The notes below the pieces were generated by a model. It was not told where the DNA came from. It did not search any database and saw nothing but the letters and a program-made list of their open reading frames with translations. DNA of 64,000 nt, from assembly GCA_937981555.1 (NCBI GenBank), contig CALJOK010000025.1, positions 1 through 64,000 on the forward strand, written 5' to 3'. This document shows, piece after piece, positions 44,736-53,807 of this stretch. A program made the position numbers and the translations under genes. The DNA is from an uncultured Saprospiraceae bacterium (GTDB taxonomy: Bacteria > Bacteroidota > Bacteroidia > Chitinophagales > Saprospiraceae). Positions within the stretch are counted from its first letter, which is position 1, and every line of letters starts with the position of its first letter.

Positions 44736-46205
44736 CTACTTTTTTACAAAAGAAGCATTCAAAACTTTACTTTTATTAATAGCAGAAAGTCTATACCAAC
44801 CTGCTGGGATATTATCAACTGGAAAAGTCAATGAACCAGAAGTACTAGTAAAAGAGTTAATCAAATTTCCATAAAAATCATAGATTACGATGGAGGTTTC
44901 GTCGTCCCAATTTTCAGGAAGATTGATGTTTAATTCTTTTATGGTAGGATTTGGATAGACTTGGATTTCACTTCTGTCGGCTTCAAATTCTATTACAATT
45001 ATATCAGAATAAGACTTGTCACCATTGAAATCTACTTGAAGTAATCTATAGTAGTTTAGTCCATCACTAGGTGATTGATCAGTCCAATTATATTTAGTTT
45101 CTAAATTAGTTGTTCCTCTTCCATCTATTTCGATCACCTCTTTAAAGTCTATACCATTAGTACTTTTTTCTACTTTAAAATAATCATTATTAGTTTCAGA
45201 AGCAGTTGTCCATAGAAGGTTGATGGTCTTAACTTTTGGTCTTCCAATAAATGAAGTTAATTCAACAGGTAGAATATTTCCTGCATTAACTAGTAAAGCT
45301 TCATATTGGAAATATAATATATCATCTGCGTCACCTTGACTCGTGTTACTTTCACCAAACCAATTCAAACCATTACTCTCATCATCTCCAAGAGGACCAG
45401 GATTAACTGCAAGGATGGCTATTTTGGCATTCATAATTTTTTCCGCCTGAGTGGCTCCTGTAAAAGGAACTAGGTTCGTACCATTAAATATTACATTATC
45501 AATTTCTGCACTTCCTTCACCGACTGCCATAGCAGTTGCACTCCCTGCTGGTGAATTAGAAGCTGTCAATCCTGTCGGAACACTTGTTCCAGAGCCATCA
45601 TTTAACTGACCTCCAGAAGGAGTAAGATAATAAGGAGAGGGGTTAAAAGTAAAATTACCAGCATCAGCATTTAGGATAAATATAAAGGTAGGGTTCTCGG
45701 AAGGATCTAATCCTCCAGCCCCATCTGTATCTTGAAAAACAATAGCTTGATCGCCAGCGGTGAAAAAGTCTAATTTAGCACCCGTAATTAAAGCATCACT
45801 AAAGTCAGAGAATTGAGGACCACTTGTAACACCAGAGAATTGAAACATACTTCCTGCATCTATCGCTGCTGCTGCAACAAATTTTGCTGCTCCTTCTGGA
45901 CAAGTTGGATATTGATCTATACCACCTGTAGTTGTAGCTGAGGGGTCTACGAAAGTACCTGAACCAGGAAAAACACCACAATCTGTAAAGTAAATAGTTG
46001 TTCCTGCTACTAAATCAACAAAGGTCACAAAGATGAAATTATCCATAGTTACTCCTTGTTCATCTTCATCGATTTGCAATACCATAACATCACCTGGAGC
46101 TAAGACTGTTCCTTGGGCAAAGGAAGTAAGAGAAAAACTAAAGGACAGAAAAAATATCAAAAAAAGACTTCTTATCATAAGAGTTGATGTATTAAAAAGT
46201 TTCAT
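44736..46205 (-). CDS. T9SS-exported beta-rich protein, paralog 2
   Basis: The 489-residue protein starts with a signal peptide ending TSFAQ. It is closely related to the neighbouring paralog over its whole length: GTVLAPGDVMVLQIDEDEQG, FVDLVAGTTIYFTDCGVFPG, SPAGSATAMAVGEG, WTTASETNNDYFKVEKSTNG, VYPNPTIKELNINLPENWDD. It carries two short insertions (after residue 45, VTMDN; and near 195-215) relative to the other copy. The C-terminal sorting domain directs T9SS export. Duplication of gene and leader together points to a recent tandem event. Confidence 0.85.
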   Translation of the reverse strand: MKLFNTSTLMIRSLFLIFFLSFSFSLTSFAQGTVLAPGDVMVLQIDEDEQGVTMDNFIFVTFVDLVAGTTIYFTDCGVFPGSGTFVDPSATTTGGIDQYPTCPEGAAKFVAAAAIDAGSMFQFSGVTSGPQFSDFSDALITGAKLDFFTAGDQAIVFQDTDGAGGLDPSENPTFIFILNADAGNFTFNPSPYYLTPSGGQLNDGSGTSVPTGLTASNSPAGSATAMAVGEGSAEIDNVIFNGTNLVPFTGATQAEKIMNAKIAILAVNPGPLGDDESNGLNWFGESNTSQGDADDILYFQYEALLVNAGNILPVELTSFIGRPKVKTINLLWTTASETNNDYFKVEKSTNGIDFKEVIEIDGRGTTNLETKYNWTDQSPSDGLNYYRLLQVDFNGDKSYSDIIVIEFEADRSEIQVYPNPTIKELNINLPENWDDETSIVIYDFYGNLINSFTSTSGSLTFPVDNIPAGWYRLSAINKSKVLNASFVKK

Positions 46206-46788
46206 GGTTAACTTATTTGTGTTGAAGAATGATCTTAAGTATTCGAATGCTATGAACCCATAGCCTCTTAATACATAAGGGTATTATGTTAATGTGTTTA
46301 TTATGATAGAGTTTTGTTGTAATGAATGGGTTTGGGATAATTAAGGTTACTCCTTAATCCGGAATTGGAAAACTAAAATGTATATATGTAGATAATATTT
46401 AAGGTTATAACAAATTGGTATTTGGGTATACCTTTAAAACCTACACAAGATAGGTAAACTTTGGTAAAAGTTTATTTTTCGCAAAAAAAATCTTAAAAAA
46501 TGAAGTATTGATTTTTTGTTAAATGAATACTAGGAGTAGGAATCTGAAAGGACTTATTTTTTAAGACTATCAGCGAAAAATTGTCAGAAATTTCCATTAT
46601 TTCCTATGTTTAATATCCTCAAATTTTTGTTGAATTTTAGATGAGACAGTGTGATTGGAGTCCAGATTAGATGAAATTTACTAAAAAAAGAGAACCCCAA
46701 ATTTTCTAATTTAAAATTCGGAATTCCTAATATTTATTTTTTCAAAAAACTATAACAGCTTGTTTGAGTGAGAAAATTGGATATAGTT
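46206..46788. other. 583-bp intergenic region
   Basis: It contains the leader shared with the other T9SS paralog (46340-46450) and the GH16 terminator at its right side. No reading frame or RNA gene is evident in the remainder. Confidence 0.6.
46683..46724 (-). terminator. Terminator, 31-nt hairpin family copy 3
   Basis: 46694-46724 aligns with the other family members but has several mismatches in the stem. On the minus strand it is followed by seven T residues (46689-46683). It would end the GH16 transcript. Confidence 0.55.
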
Positions 46789-48786
46789 TTATTCTTTCAA
46801 AAAACGAAATACTTTGACTTCATCTTTATGTCTAACCTTTAGGAAGTAAATTCCTTTGGTTAAAGAAGGAATTGAAATTTCTGTTACTTCGTTTTTTTCA
46901 AAATTATTTTGAAACACCATTTGACCATTTACATTAAAAATACTCACTCTTCCCCCTCCGTGATTTTTTAAGAAAATGGAGTTAGAGGTTGGATTAGGGA
47001 AAATAGATAATATTTTGTTTTTATCAAAAAAGGTAGATCGAATTGTACTTAAGGAATACGTCCCATCTAAGTCTACTTGACGGAGTTGGTAATAATTAAA
47101 TCCATTAAAAGGGGCTTGATCTATAAATTGATATGTAGTGAGTTGTTGGCTATTTCCTTGTCCCGAAACCTTCCCGATTGACTTCCATTCTCCCGATTGA
47201 TTTCCTTTTAATATTTCAAAAAAATCATTTTTATTTTCGGAGTAGGTAGACCAGTTAAGTAAACTTTTTTCTTCTTCGATATTTTTAACAGAAAAATTAG
47301 CAAGCTCAATTGGGAGTGCGCTTGTCTTTCCAAAAACAAAATTATCAAAATAAAAATCGGCTGTATTCCCTCCCAAATCTATATTAAATAATACATCGTC
47401 ACTTACTGAAGGAGTAAAGTTAAGCGTATATTCTGTCCAGGTTGTTGTCATCGTAACGGTCGTTCCACCATACCATGTCCAAGGGCTTTGGTTTTTGACA
47501 AAAGCTACAGGGAACTGCAAACCATTGGTTGCTGCTTTTGCCCAAAAACTTAATGAGTACGTTTCTCCTCCTTCCAATGAAAATCCACTTCGTTGTAATT
47601 GTACATCCCAAACATTGGAACCTGCGGTAATTACTGATACTTCTGCTGCGTTGGTTCCTTCTTGTGGATTAGTTGTAGTTATAGAAAAATTGGCAACAGC
47701 ACCATTATTTGCTCCTGTATTCCAATTGATAAAATCATTCTCAAAAGCTGGGTTTTCAAAAAAATTAGGATTTACTTCTACTGCAAAAGTAGATATTTCA
47801 CTCCCACAACCATTCACTAGGTTACAAGTAATATTCCCAGATGTGCTTCCCCAATTTACTACTATTGCATTCGTTCCTTGTCCCGAAGTAATGGATGCGC
47901 CAAACGGAACGTTCCATGTATATGTAGTGCTGAAAATGGAAGGTACACTATAAATTACACTAGCATCATTTGGTTGAACGTAATCATCACCTTCTATTTT
48001 AATATCGGTAAGCAGTTGATAAACTCTTACATAATCTACTTCCATAGTTTGGGGGAATATCGTAGAAGGATCAGGATTGCCTGGCCAATCACCGCCAACT
48101 GCAAGATTCAAAATAAAATGAAAATCTTTATCGAAGACCCAAGGGTATACTCCCAAATTTGATGGAGTTATCGTATAGTATAAATTTCCATCTACGTACC
48201 ACCTTATAGCGGCAGCCTCCCACTCGATGGTGAAATCATGAAAACTTCCAGGGAAAATACCGGTAGGTAAAGAATAAGATGTACCCATATATTGATGGTC
48301 GCCAACATAACCATAGTGTACTGTTCCATAACTTGTTGCTGTTTGATGGCCCAAAAATTCCATGATATCCACTTCGCCACTTGCAGGCCATCCACCATAT
48401 TCACTATCTGTCGGCATCATCCAAAACGCAGGCCAAATACCTTGACCTTCAGGTAACTTAATTCGAGCTTCCATTTTTCCGTAAGTCCAATCGGATTTAT
48501 TAATTGATCGGATTCGAGAAGACGTATAATCAGACCCCATGTAACTTTCCTCTTGAGCAGTAATCTGGAGGGTGCCGCCGCTGACAGAAAGGTTAGTTGA
48601 AAGATTGGTATAATATTGTAATTCATTATTTCCCCAACCTCCTGCACCTGTCTGGTCACTCCAATTAGAAGCATCTAGTGAAGACCCATTAAAATCATCT
48701 TCCCAAACTAAATTCCAACATTGGGCTTGAGCAAATTGAATAGAGAATAAAAAAAGTAAAAGATTTAATTTCCTTTTTAAAATCAT
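46789..48786 (-). CDS. GH16 beta-glucanase with carbohydrate-binding and T9SS domains
   Basis: The 665-residue protein has a signal peptide (1-22, ending FAQAQ). A GH16 catalytic domain at about 25-260 contains GEVDIMEFLG, with nucleophile Glu138, Asp140 and acid/base Glu143, preceded by GQGIWPAFWMMP. A PKD-like segment (near 265-340) and a CBM4/9-like beta-sandwich (near 345-490, NPQEGTNAAEVSV) follow. The C-terminus carries an interdomain and sorting domain (IFPNPTSNSIFLKN). GH16 members of this type cleave beta-1,3 or mixed beta-1,3/1,4 glucans such as laminarin. No SusC/SusD pair adjoins it, so it is a lone secreted glucanase. Confidence 0.92.
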   Translation of the reverse strand: MILKRKLNLLLFLFSIQFAQAQCWNLVWEDDFNGSSLDASNWSDQTGAGGWGNNELQYYTNLSTNLSVSGGTLQITAQEESYMGSDYTSSRIRSINKSDWTYGKMEARIKLPEGQGIWPAFWMMPTDSEYGGWPASGEVDIMEFLGHQTATSYGTVHYGYVGDHQYMGTSYSLPTGIFPGSFHDFTIEWEAAAIRWYVDGNLYYTITPSNLGVYPWVFDKDFHFILNLAVGGDWPGNPDPSTIFPQTMEVDYVRVYQLLTDIKIEGDDYVQPNDASVIYSVPSIFSTTYTWNVPFGASITSGQGTNAIVVNWGSTSGNITCNLVNGCGSEISTFAVEVNPNFFENPAFENDFINWNTGANNGAVANFSITTTNPQEGTNAAEVSVITAGSNVWDVQLQRSGFSLEGGETYSLSFWAKAATNGLQFPVAFVKNQSPWTWYGGTTVTMTTTWTEYTLNFTPSVSDDVLFNIDLGGNTADFYFDNFVFGKTSALPIELANFSVKNIEEEKSLLNWSTYSENKNDFFEILKGNQSGEWKSIGKVSGQGNSQQLTTYQFIDQAPFNGFNYYQLRQVDLDGTYSLSTIRSTFFDKNKILSIFPNPTSNSIFLKNHGGGRVSIFNVNGQMVFQNNFEKNEVTEISIPSLTKGIYFLKVRHKDEVKVFRFLKE

Positions 48787-48960
48787 AATTGGTAAGTGTG
48801 AATATTTGTTATTTTTAATAATGAGTTGGGTGAATAACTTCTATTGTGAAGTATGTAAAATTAGAAATAATATATTAAGATAAATAATGTTTTGTAACTC
48901 TGTAGAGATATTGTTTTTAATGGACTTGTAGGTGTATTGTAAAAGAGATATAGTTTGTGC

Positions 48961-49009
48961 AAAAAAAAATGATCCCAAATTTTCAAATAGAAAATTTGGG
49001 ATCATTTTT
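48961..49009 (-). terminator. Terminator, 31-nt hairpin family copy 4
   Basis: The perfect 20-bp arms 48965-48984 and 48990-49009 contain the 31-nt core 48972-49002. On the minus strand a T9 run follows. It ends the CHAT gene transcript. The rest of the 246-bp gap shows nothing else. Confidence 0.9.
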
Positions 49010-49032
49010 GTATTTTTTTTCTATGAAAAAAA

Positions 49033-51912
49033 TTACAGAACCTCCAAAGCAATCGATCCCATATCACCAATCGGAATAAAACTAGCCCAATAAAATGGAT
49101 GTGCTTTTCGATTGAGTTTTTGATTTTGGAAAAAACCTCTTTTCACTTCATGCAATGCCTCCGCTTTATTTTTATTATTTAAGATTTCGGAATAAAAATC
49201 TTCCATCATTTTTTTAGAAACCTCATCATCGACCACCCACAAAGTAGTAATGATACTAGATGCACCTGCGTAAGAAAAACCTCTCGCCAAACTAATAATG
49301 CCTTCTCCTTCTTTCAATTCTCCAATATTAGTTTCACAGGCACTTAGCACGACCAACTCTGCATTGAGTTGTAAAGCATACAAATCTTTGGTATAAAAAT
49401 ATTCAAACCCTTTTCCATCTTTCCCATTAAAAACTAAGCAAGAAAAATCGCCTGCTTTATCATTTGCTTTTCCATGGGTAGATAAATGTAGGATTCGATA
49501 TTGCGGTGCATGTTTTCTAAAATTCTCAACCGTTGCTTTTTGTGTTGTAAAAATATCACCTTCCATTTTGTTTTGGATAGAATTGACTTCTTCAATATTC
49601 CATTCTAATTCGCCAAAGTTGACAGAGAAATCATTGGAAATTTCTAAATCAATATTCGTGTTTTTTGGAAAGGACGGTGCAAAGCCTGCAAAAAGTTTTT
49701 GTGCATTTGGAGCGATTTCTTTTTGTTTCATTTCATTCCAAAGAGAAGCGGAATAATTATAACTGATGATGAAATCATTAATCAGATATGGATAATCTTT
49801 AAAATATTGTTCATTTTCTTCCGCTACTTTTTGAGTCAATAAAGCTTCAAAAGGAATATGAGAAAGAATTCCATCAGGAGCGATAATCAAATGTTTGGAA
49901 GTTCCACAAGCTGCTCGAATGGGTTCGAAAATTTTCGCATACAAATTAGTTGCTGCGGTTGAGTACTCTTTAGTTTGTTTTTGAAGGATACCTCGATTCA
50001 GTTGATTGACTAAAGAATCGATCGGAGCATCGAGTTCTATTTTGACAGAATTAAAAGAATTTTTATTAATGACAAATGCATAGATCGCACTATCACCTTT
50101 GAAATATTCGATAAAACTTTGGTCGTCATTCAATAGATTTTTTTGCACAGCAGTCCAATCTATCGTGTTAGTATTTTTCTTTAGAGAAAGATACGTTGGA
50201 TTTGCTTGGGCGATCACTTGAAGGATTTCGTTATATTTCGTTCGGTATTTTGATAGCGAATCTAGTAGCGGTTGAGTCTTCGCATCTTCTCGGATTAAAG
50301 CTAATGCATATTCTTTTTCATAAAAATTTTGCTTTAAGTTGAGGGCCTTTTCTTTTTCAATTAATTGTTCATCAACGATCAATTTCGCTTTTGCTTTTCT
50401 AACTGCTTCCAGTAAAATGATAGATTTACTTTTCTCTGCAAAATTAAAAGCATGACTATTATAAACCTCATCATTATACACCTTCTTCATTTCCAAACAT
50501 AAATCAATGGCTTTTTCGTAGACAGGTTTAGTACGAGCTACCAATGATTCTTTGGACGCATCCGAACTAAATTCTAACCTCATCAAATCTGCCAAAGAAT
50601 CCACTTGGAGATAAGTATCAAAAGAAGCTTGCAACCATTTTTTATTTTTTGTTTTGGAAAAATATTGACGGAGCGCATCTGCTTTGGAAGATAAAGTAAT
50701 GAATAATCCATTTTTATCGGTGATGGTATTGGCATCGATAATTAGATTAGATGCTAAGTTGTTTTTACTAAAATCATAACCAGCTACGATATTTTTGATC
50801 GCAATATTATAGCAGATCAAGGCGCTATCTAGATCTCCTTCTTTTTTAAAAACATCTCCTAAGTTATCATAAATTGAAGCGATGTTTAATTTGTCTTTTT
50901 TGGAATTAAAATAAGTTAATGCTTCGTGTGCAGATTGTTTTGCTTTTTTTAATTGCTTTTTTCTTTTATAAATTACACCCATGTTATCGAGATTTTGACC
51001 AATGGATTTACCTCGTCTTTTGAGTGATTTATTAATTGCTAAAGACCGATTGTAATAATGAAGTGAATTATTCAAATCATCTAACGCAGCATAATATAGT
51101 CCTGCATTGTGATAACCATTTGCTAGATGCTCATGGTAGGATTTATCTTTGGTTAGTTGACTAAAAACACTTAATGTATTGTTGAGGTAAACGGGAGAAT
51201 CTTTGGTATCTTTTAATCTATTGTACAGCAAAGTTGACATGTCATGACAAGCGACGCCCCATAATTTTTCCCAATCTCGTTTTTCATTTCCTTCACTATT
51301 TCTTATTTCCTTAGCATAAATTGCAATTGCATCATTCAAGTAGACTTTGGCATTATCTAAGTCTTGAATGTTTTGATAAGCACGAGATAATTGATGGTAA
51401 ACTGCAGTTTTTAATTTACTTGGAGTTGTTTCTAAGTTTTTAGCAGCCTTGATGGAATATTCTAATGAGTTATAATATTCTTTAATTAAATCATAGCACA
51501 TGCTGATATTATGGTAACCTCGAATAATATCATTATCAAATTCATCGAGGTGCTTTTTCCTAATTTCGAGGGCATTTTTATAATAAATAATAGCTTGTCC
51601 AAATGCATTTTCTGTGTATTGAACTTTACCTTTTGTATGCTCAATATTGGCGAGTATTAGTGCATTATTTTTATCCTTTATGTCTATATTTTCTCCAAGG
51701 TCAATGAGCATGTTCATGATTTGAGTTGAGTCATATTTGTAATTATAATAGTACTCATCAAAAGTAGAATTCACGTAGGTAGAAAGACTGTCTACTTTTT
51801 CACCTCCTTTAAGAGAAAGAATCTCTTTGTCAGAATTAGGATTTTGTTCAGTTAGGCAAGAGAAATAAAAAAGGGAAAAGCATAAAAGGAGTAGAGGTGG
51901 AAAAATTTTCAT
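49033..51912 (-). CDS. CHAT-domain TPR lipoprotein
   Basis: The protein is 959 residues when started at ATG 51912. The frame runs 69 codons further upstream, but only this start gives a lipoprotein signal (MKIFPPLLLLCFSLFYFSC) and avoids overlap with the subtilase gene. Residues ~60-420 are tetratricopeptide repeats (HYYNRSLAINKSLKRRG, ASIYDNLGDVFKKEGDLDSA). The C-terminal CHAT domain is a caspase-like peptidase with His813 in HLSTHGKA and Cys859 in VLSACETN. A lipid anchor places it in the periplasm or outer membrane. TPR-CHAT proteins are proteases in several signalling and conflict systems. It follows the subtilase gene on the same strand. Confidence 0.88.
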   Translation of the reverse strand: MKIFPPLLLLCFSLFYFSCLTEQNPNSDKEILSLKGGEKVDSLSTYVNSTFDEYYYNYKYDSTQIMNMLIDLGENIDIKDKNNALILANIEHTKGKVQYTENAFGQAIIYYKNALEIRKKHLDEFDNDIIRGYHNISMCYDLIKEYYNSLEYSIKAAKNLETTPSKLKTAVYHQLSRAYQNIQDLDNAKVYLNDAIAIYAKEIRNSEGNEKRDWEKLWGVACHDMSTLLYNRLKDTKDSPVYLNNTLSVFSQLTKDKSYHEHLANGYHNAGLYYAALDDLNNSLHYYNRSLAINKSLKRRGKSIGQNLDNMGVIYKRKKQLKKAKQSAHEALTYFNSKKDKLNIASIYDNLGDVFKKEGDLDSALICYNIAIKNIVAGYDFSKNNLASNLIIDANTITDKNGLFITLSSKADALRQYFSKTKNKKWLQASFDTYLQVDSLADLMRLEFSSDASKESLVARTKPVYEKAIDLCLEMKKVYNDEVYNSHAFNFAEKSKSIILLEAVRKAKAKLIVDEQLIEKEKALNLKQNFYEKEYALALIREDAKTQPLLDSLSKYRTKYNEILQVIAQANPTYLSLKKNTNTIDWTAVQKNLLNDDQSFIEYFKGDSAIYAFVINKNSFNSVKIELDAPIDSLVNQLNRGILQKQTKEYSTAATNLYAKIFEPIRAACGTSKHLIIAPDGILSHIPFEALLTQKVAEENEQYFKDYPYLINDFIISYNYSASLWNEMKQKEIAPNAQKLFAGFAPSFPKNTNIDLEISNDFSVNFGELEWNIEEVNSIQNKMEGDIFTTQKATVENFRKHAPQYRILHLSTHGKANDKAGDFSCLVFNGKDGKGFEYFYTKDLYALQLNAELVVLSACETNIGELKEGEGIISLARGFSYAGASSIITTLWVVDDEVSKKMMEDFYSEILNNKNKAEALHEVKRGFFQNQKLNRKAHPFYWASFIPIGDMGSIALEVL

Positions 51913-51964
51913 TTTGGTTTTTGATTTTTTGGAAAACAAGAGTTCCAAATTTTTGAATAAACTG

Positions 51965-52002
51965 AAAAAGTTTTGTGATAACCTTTCGGTCATCACAAAA
52001 CT
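51965..52002 (-). terminator. Hairpin between subtilase and CHAT genes
   Basis: On the minus strand, 52002-51992 pairs with 51979-51969 (11 bp), extended by four more pairs (one G-U) to a GAAA tetraloop, then a short T-run. A second small hairpin, CTATCG (52017-52022) with CGATAG (52035-52040), precedes it. It can terminate or attenuate transcription into the CHAT gene. Confidence 0.7.
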
Positions 52003-52090
52003 AAGTTCATAAACTTCTATCGTTAACAGATTTGCGATAGAGAATAGTATGTTTATGTCATTTTTTTTTAATACGTTTCCCTTCTCGTTT

Positions 52091-53497
52091 TTATTCAAGA
52101 GGAGGAATATCACAGGCATCTAAAGCAGCGTCCGGATTAAAAATTCCTTTGTTGATTTGAGTTAAAAGAAGAGAATCTGCGTCAACTCCTTTGAATAAAC
52201 AAAGCCTTAATGCAGTTGGACTAATATTAGGTCTGTGTGCTTTGATTATGGAAACGGTACTAGCTACAATTGGTACAGCTATAGAAGTACCATCCATTTT
52301 TCCTTCTCCACTTGGACTACTAGAAAGTAGAATTCTTTGCTGAACACCTGGAGCTGCTAGAAGAACTGATTTTTTTCCATAGTTAGAAAAGCTAGCTAGG
52401 TTATTAGAATTATTAACGGCTCCTACTGAAATCACATTTTCAAATCCAGCAATACCAGCATAACTCGCTGGATAAAAAGGAAGAGAATCAATATCCTTTC
52501 CTGCATTTCCTGCAGCAGCTATAATGGTTACGTTTTTCTTTTCAGCTATTTTTAATACATCTTCTAAAAGAATACTTGGAGTATTTAATTGTACACCAAA
52601 ACTAGCAGTTATAACAGATGCGTCTTGAGAAATTGAATACCTCATACCACATACTGCATCAAATAGATTTCCAGATTGACGATTTGTTGTTGGATCTTCG
52701 CTGGTGAATTTTACACTCATCATTTGAAGATATACATCGGATGGATATCCATCTCCTAGAACATTCAAAACTTTTCCAGCGACAGCTGTTCCGTGTCCGT
52801 CAGAAAGATTAAATCTTGGTTCATGAGTTGGAATATTTACTCCGTTGACATCATCGATAATACAATTTTCATCATCATCAGAAGAGTCAATAGGTTCGTT
52901 TTGATTAGTCCAAACATTAGATGTCAATAAACTATGGGAAGGATCAAATCCAGTATCTAGAATAGCAACCTTTACTGACTTTTCACCAGGTAGTGGAGTT
53001 CGGGTATAGATATCTTGGTAATTAAATTCATAATTAAATTCAACTGAATCTGATTTGTGTGGACGAATCTGAAGCGTATAATTCAAACTTGAAGTACCAT
53101 ATTTTCCAATTCCGTTTCCTTGTGGATCAAGTTTGGCCTTTGCCTCTTGTTGTCTTTCTTGTGGAGTTACAGGAAAGATAGGTGCAATTAATACCATTTT
53201 TTTGCACATACATTCTTTCAATACGGTATCACCTTGAGAGGTGAATTCTTCAATTAATGATTGAATTGTGGCAGTATCCAAAGGAACCATTACGTCATTT
53301 TCTAAAATGGAATCGGAAAAGGAAAGAATGTATTGGTTAGGAATTACACTTTCTTCTATTATTTCTCCTCCTCCTTTTCCTTCTTCTATAACTGGATTGT
53401 CTTCTGTTTTTGGAAGATCACATTTAGCGATATAAATTATAATCAAAAGAAGAAGTAAAAGAAGAATTCCTAAAATAAATTTTGATGTTTTTTTCAT
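52091..53497 (-). CDS. Membrane-anchored S8 subtilisin-like peptidase
   Basis: The 468-residue protein has an N-terminal hydrophobic helix (about 7-24) ending IYIAKC; a lipid anchor at Cys26 is possible. A ~140-residue propeptide-like region follows. The S8 domain is complete: Asp181 (VAILDTGFDPSHS), His235 (DGHGTAVAG), oxyanion Asn331 (AAAGNAG) and Ser405 (DGTSIAVP). The catalytic domain faces the periplasm by topology. It is divergent from the sigma factor gene and upstream of the CHAT gene on the same strand, with a hairpin in between. A role in cleaving extracytoplasmic signalling proteins is inferred from context. Confidence 0.88.
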   Translation of the reverse strand: MKKTSKFILGILLLLLLLIIIYIAKCDLPKTEDNPVIEEGKGGGEIIEESVIPNQYILSFSDSILENDVMVPLDTATIQSLIEEFTSQGDTVLKECMCKKMVLIAPIFPVTPQERQQEAKAKLDPQGNGIGKYGTSSLNYTLQIRPHKSDSVEFNYEFNYQDIYTRTPLPGEKSVKVAILDTGFDPSHSLLTSNVWTNQNEPIDSSDDDENCIIDDVNGVNIPTHEPRFNLSDGHGTAVAGKVLNVLGDGYPSDVYLQMMSVKFTSEDPTTNRQSGNLFDAVCGMRYSISQDASVITASFGVQLNTPSILLEDVLKIAEKKNVTIIAAAGNAGKDIDSLPFYPASYAGIAGFENVISVGAVNNSNNLASFSNYGKKSVLLAAPGVQQRILLSSSPSGEGKMDGTSIAVPIVASTVSIIKAHRPNISPTALRLCLFKGVDADSLLLTQINKGIFNPDAALDACDIPPLE

Positions 53498-53807
53498 AAT
53501 GGTTTTTTGTTAAATGAATATAGCCATAGCATTATACTATTGCATAATTAATGAGGTAATTAGAAAGACTAATATTTCAAAAATATCAAATTGATTTTAA
53601 AATTAAATTAAGGGACTATAAAATGGATAAGAAAGAGTTGAGAATATATTTTGGGTTATGATCGTTTCGCAAAATTTTTATTTTAAAAACGAACTAATAT
53701 AAGTATATTATTGAATATTATTGATTTTTTATACATTTGGAAAATAAATAATAACAAAAAAACTTTCTTACTTAGGAAATATTTATCACACCAATTACCC
53801 CTTGTAA
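53498..53807. other. 310-bp divergent regulatory region
   Basis: It lies between the subtilase gene (minus) and the sigma factor gene (plus). Besides the sigma-gene promoter, a TATTTTTG (minus strand, 53585-53578) matches the -7 consensus for the subtilase gene, without a clear -33. The region is very AT-rich. Confidence 0.5.
53711..53739 (+). promoter_or_regulatory. Bacteroidota-type promoter of the sigma factor gene
   Basis: TTG (53711-53713), 18 nt, TACATTTG (53732-53739) fits TTG-N17-19-TAnnTTTG. The start codon is at 53808, leaving a leader of about 60 nt. The match to the primary-sigma consensus suggests basal expression is not autoregulated. Confidence 0.6.

Noticed and set aside
47495-47953. 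Plus-strand frame of 152 codons inside the GH16 gene
   Set aside because: Antisense to the carbohydrate-binding and PKD-like domains of a clear T9SS protein; no start signal or homology seen.
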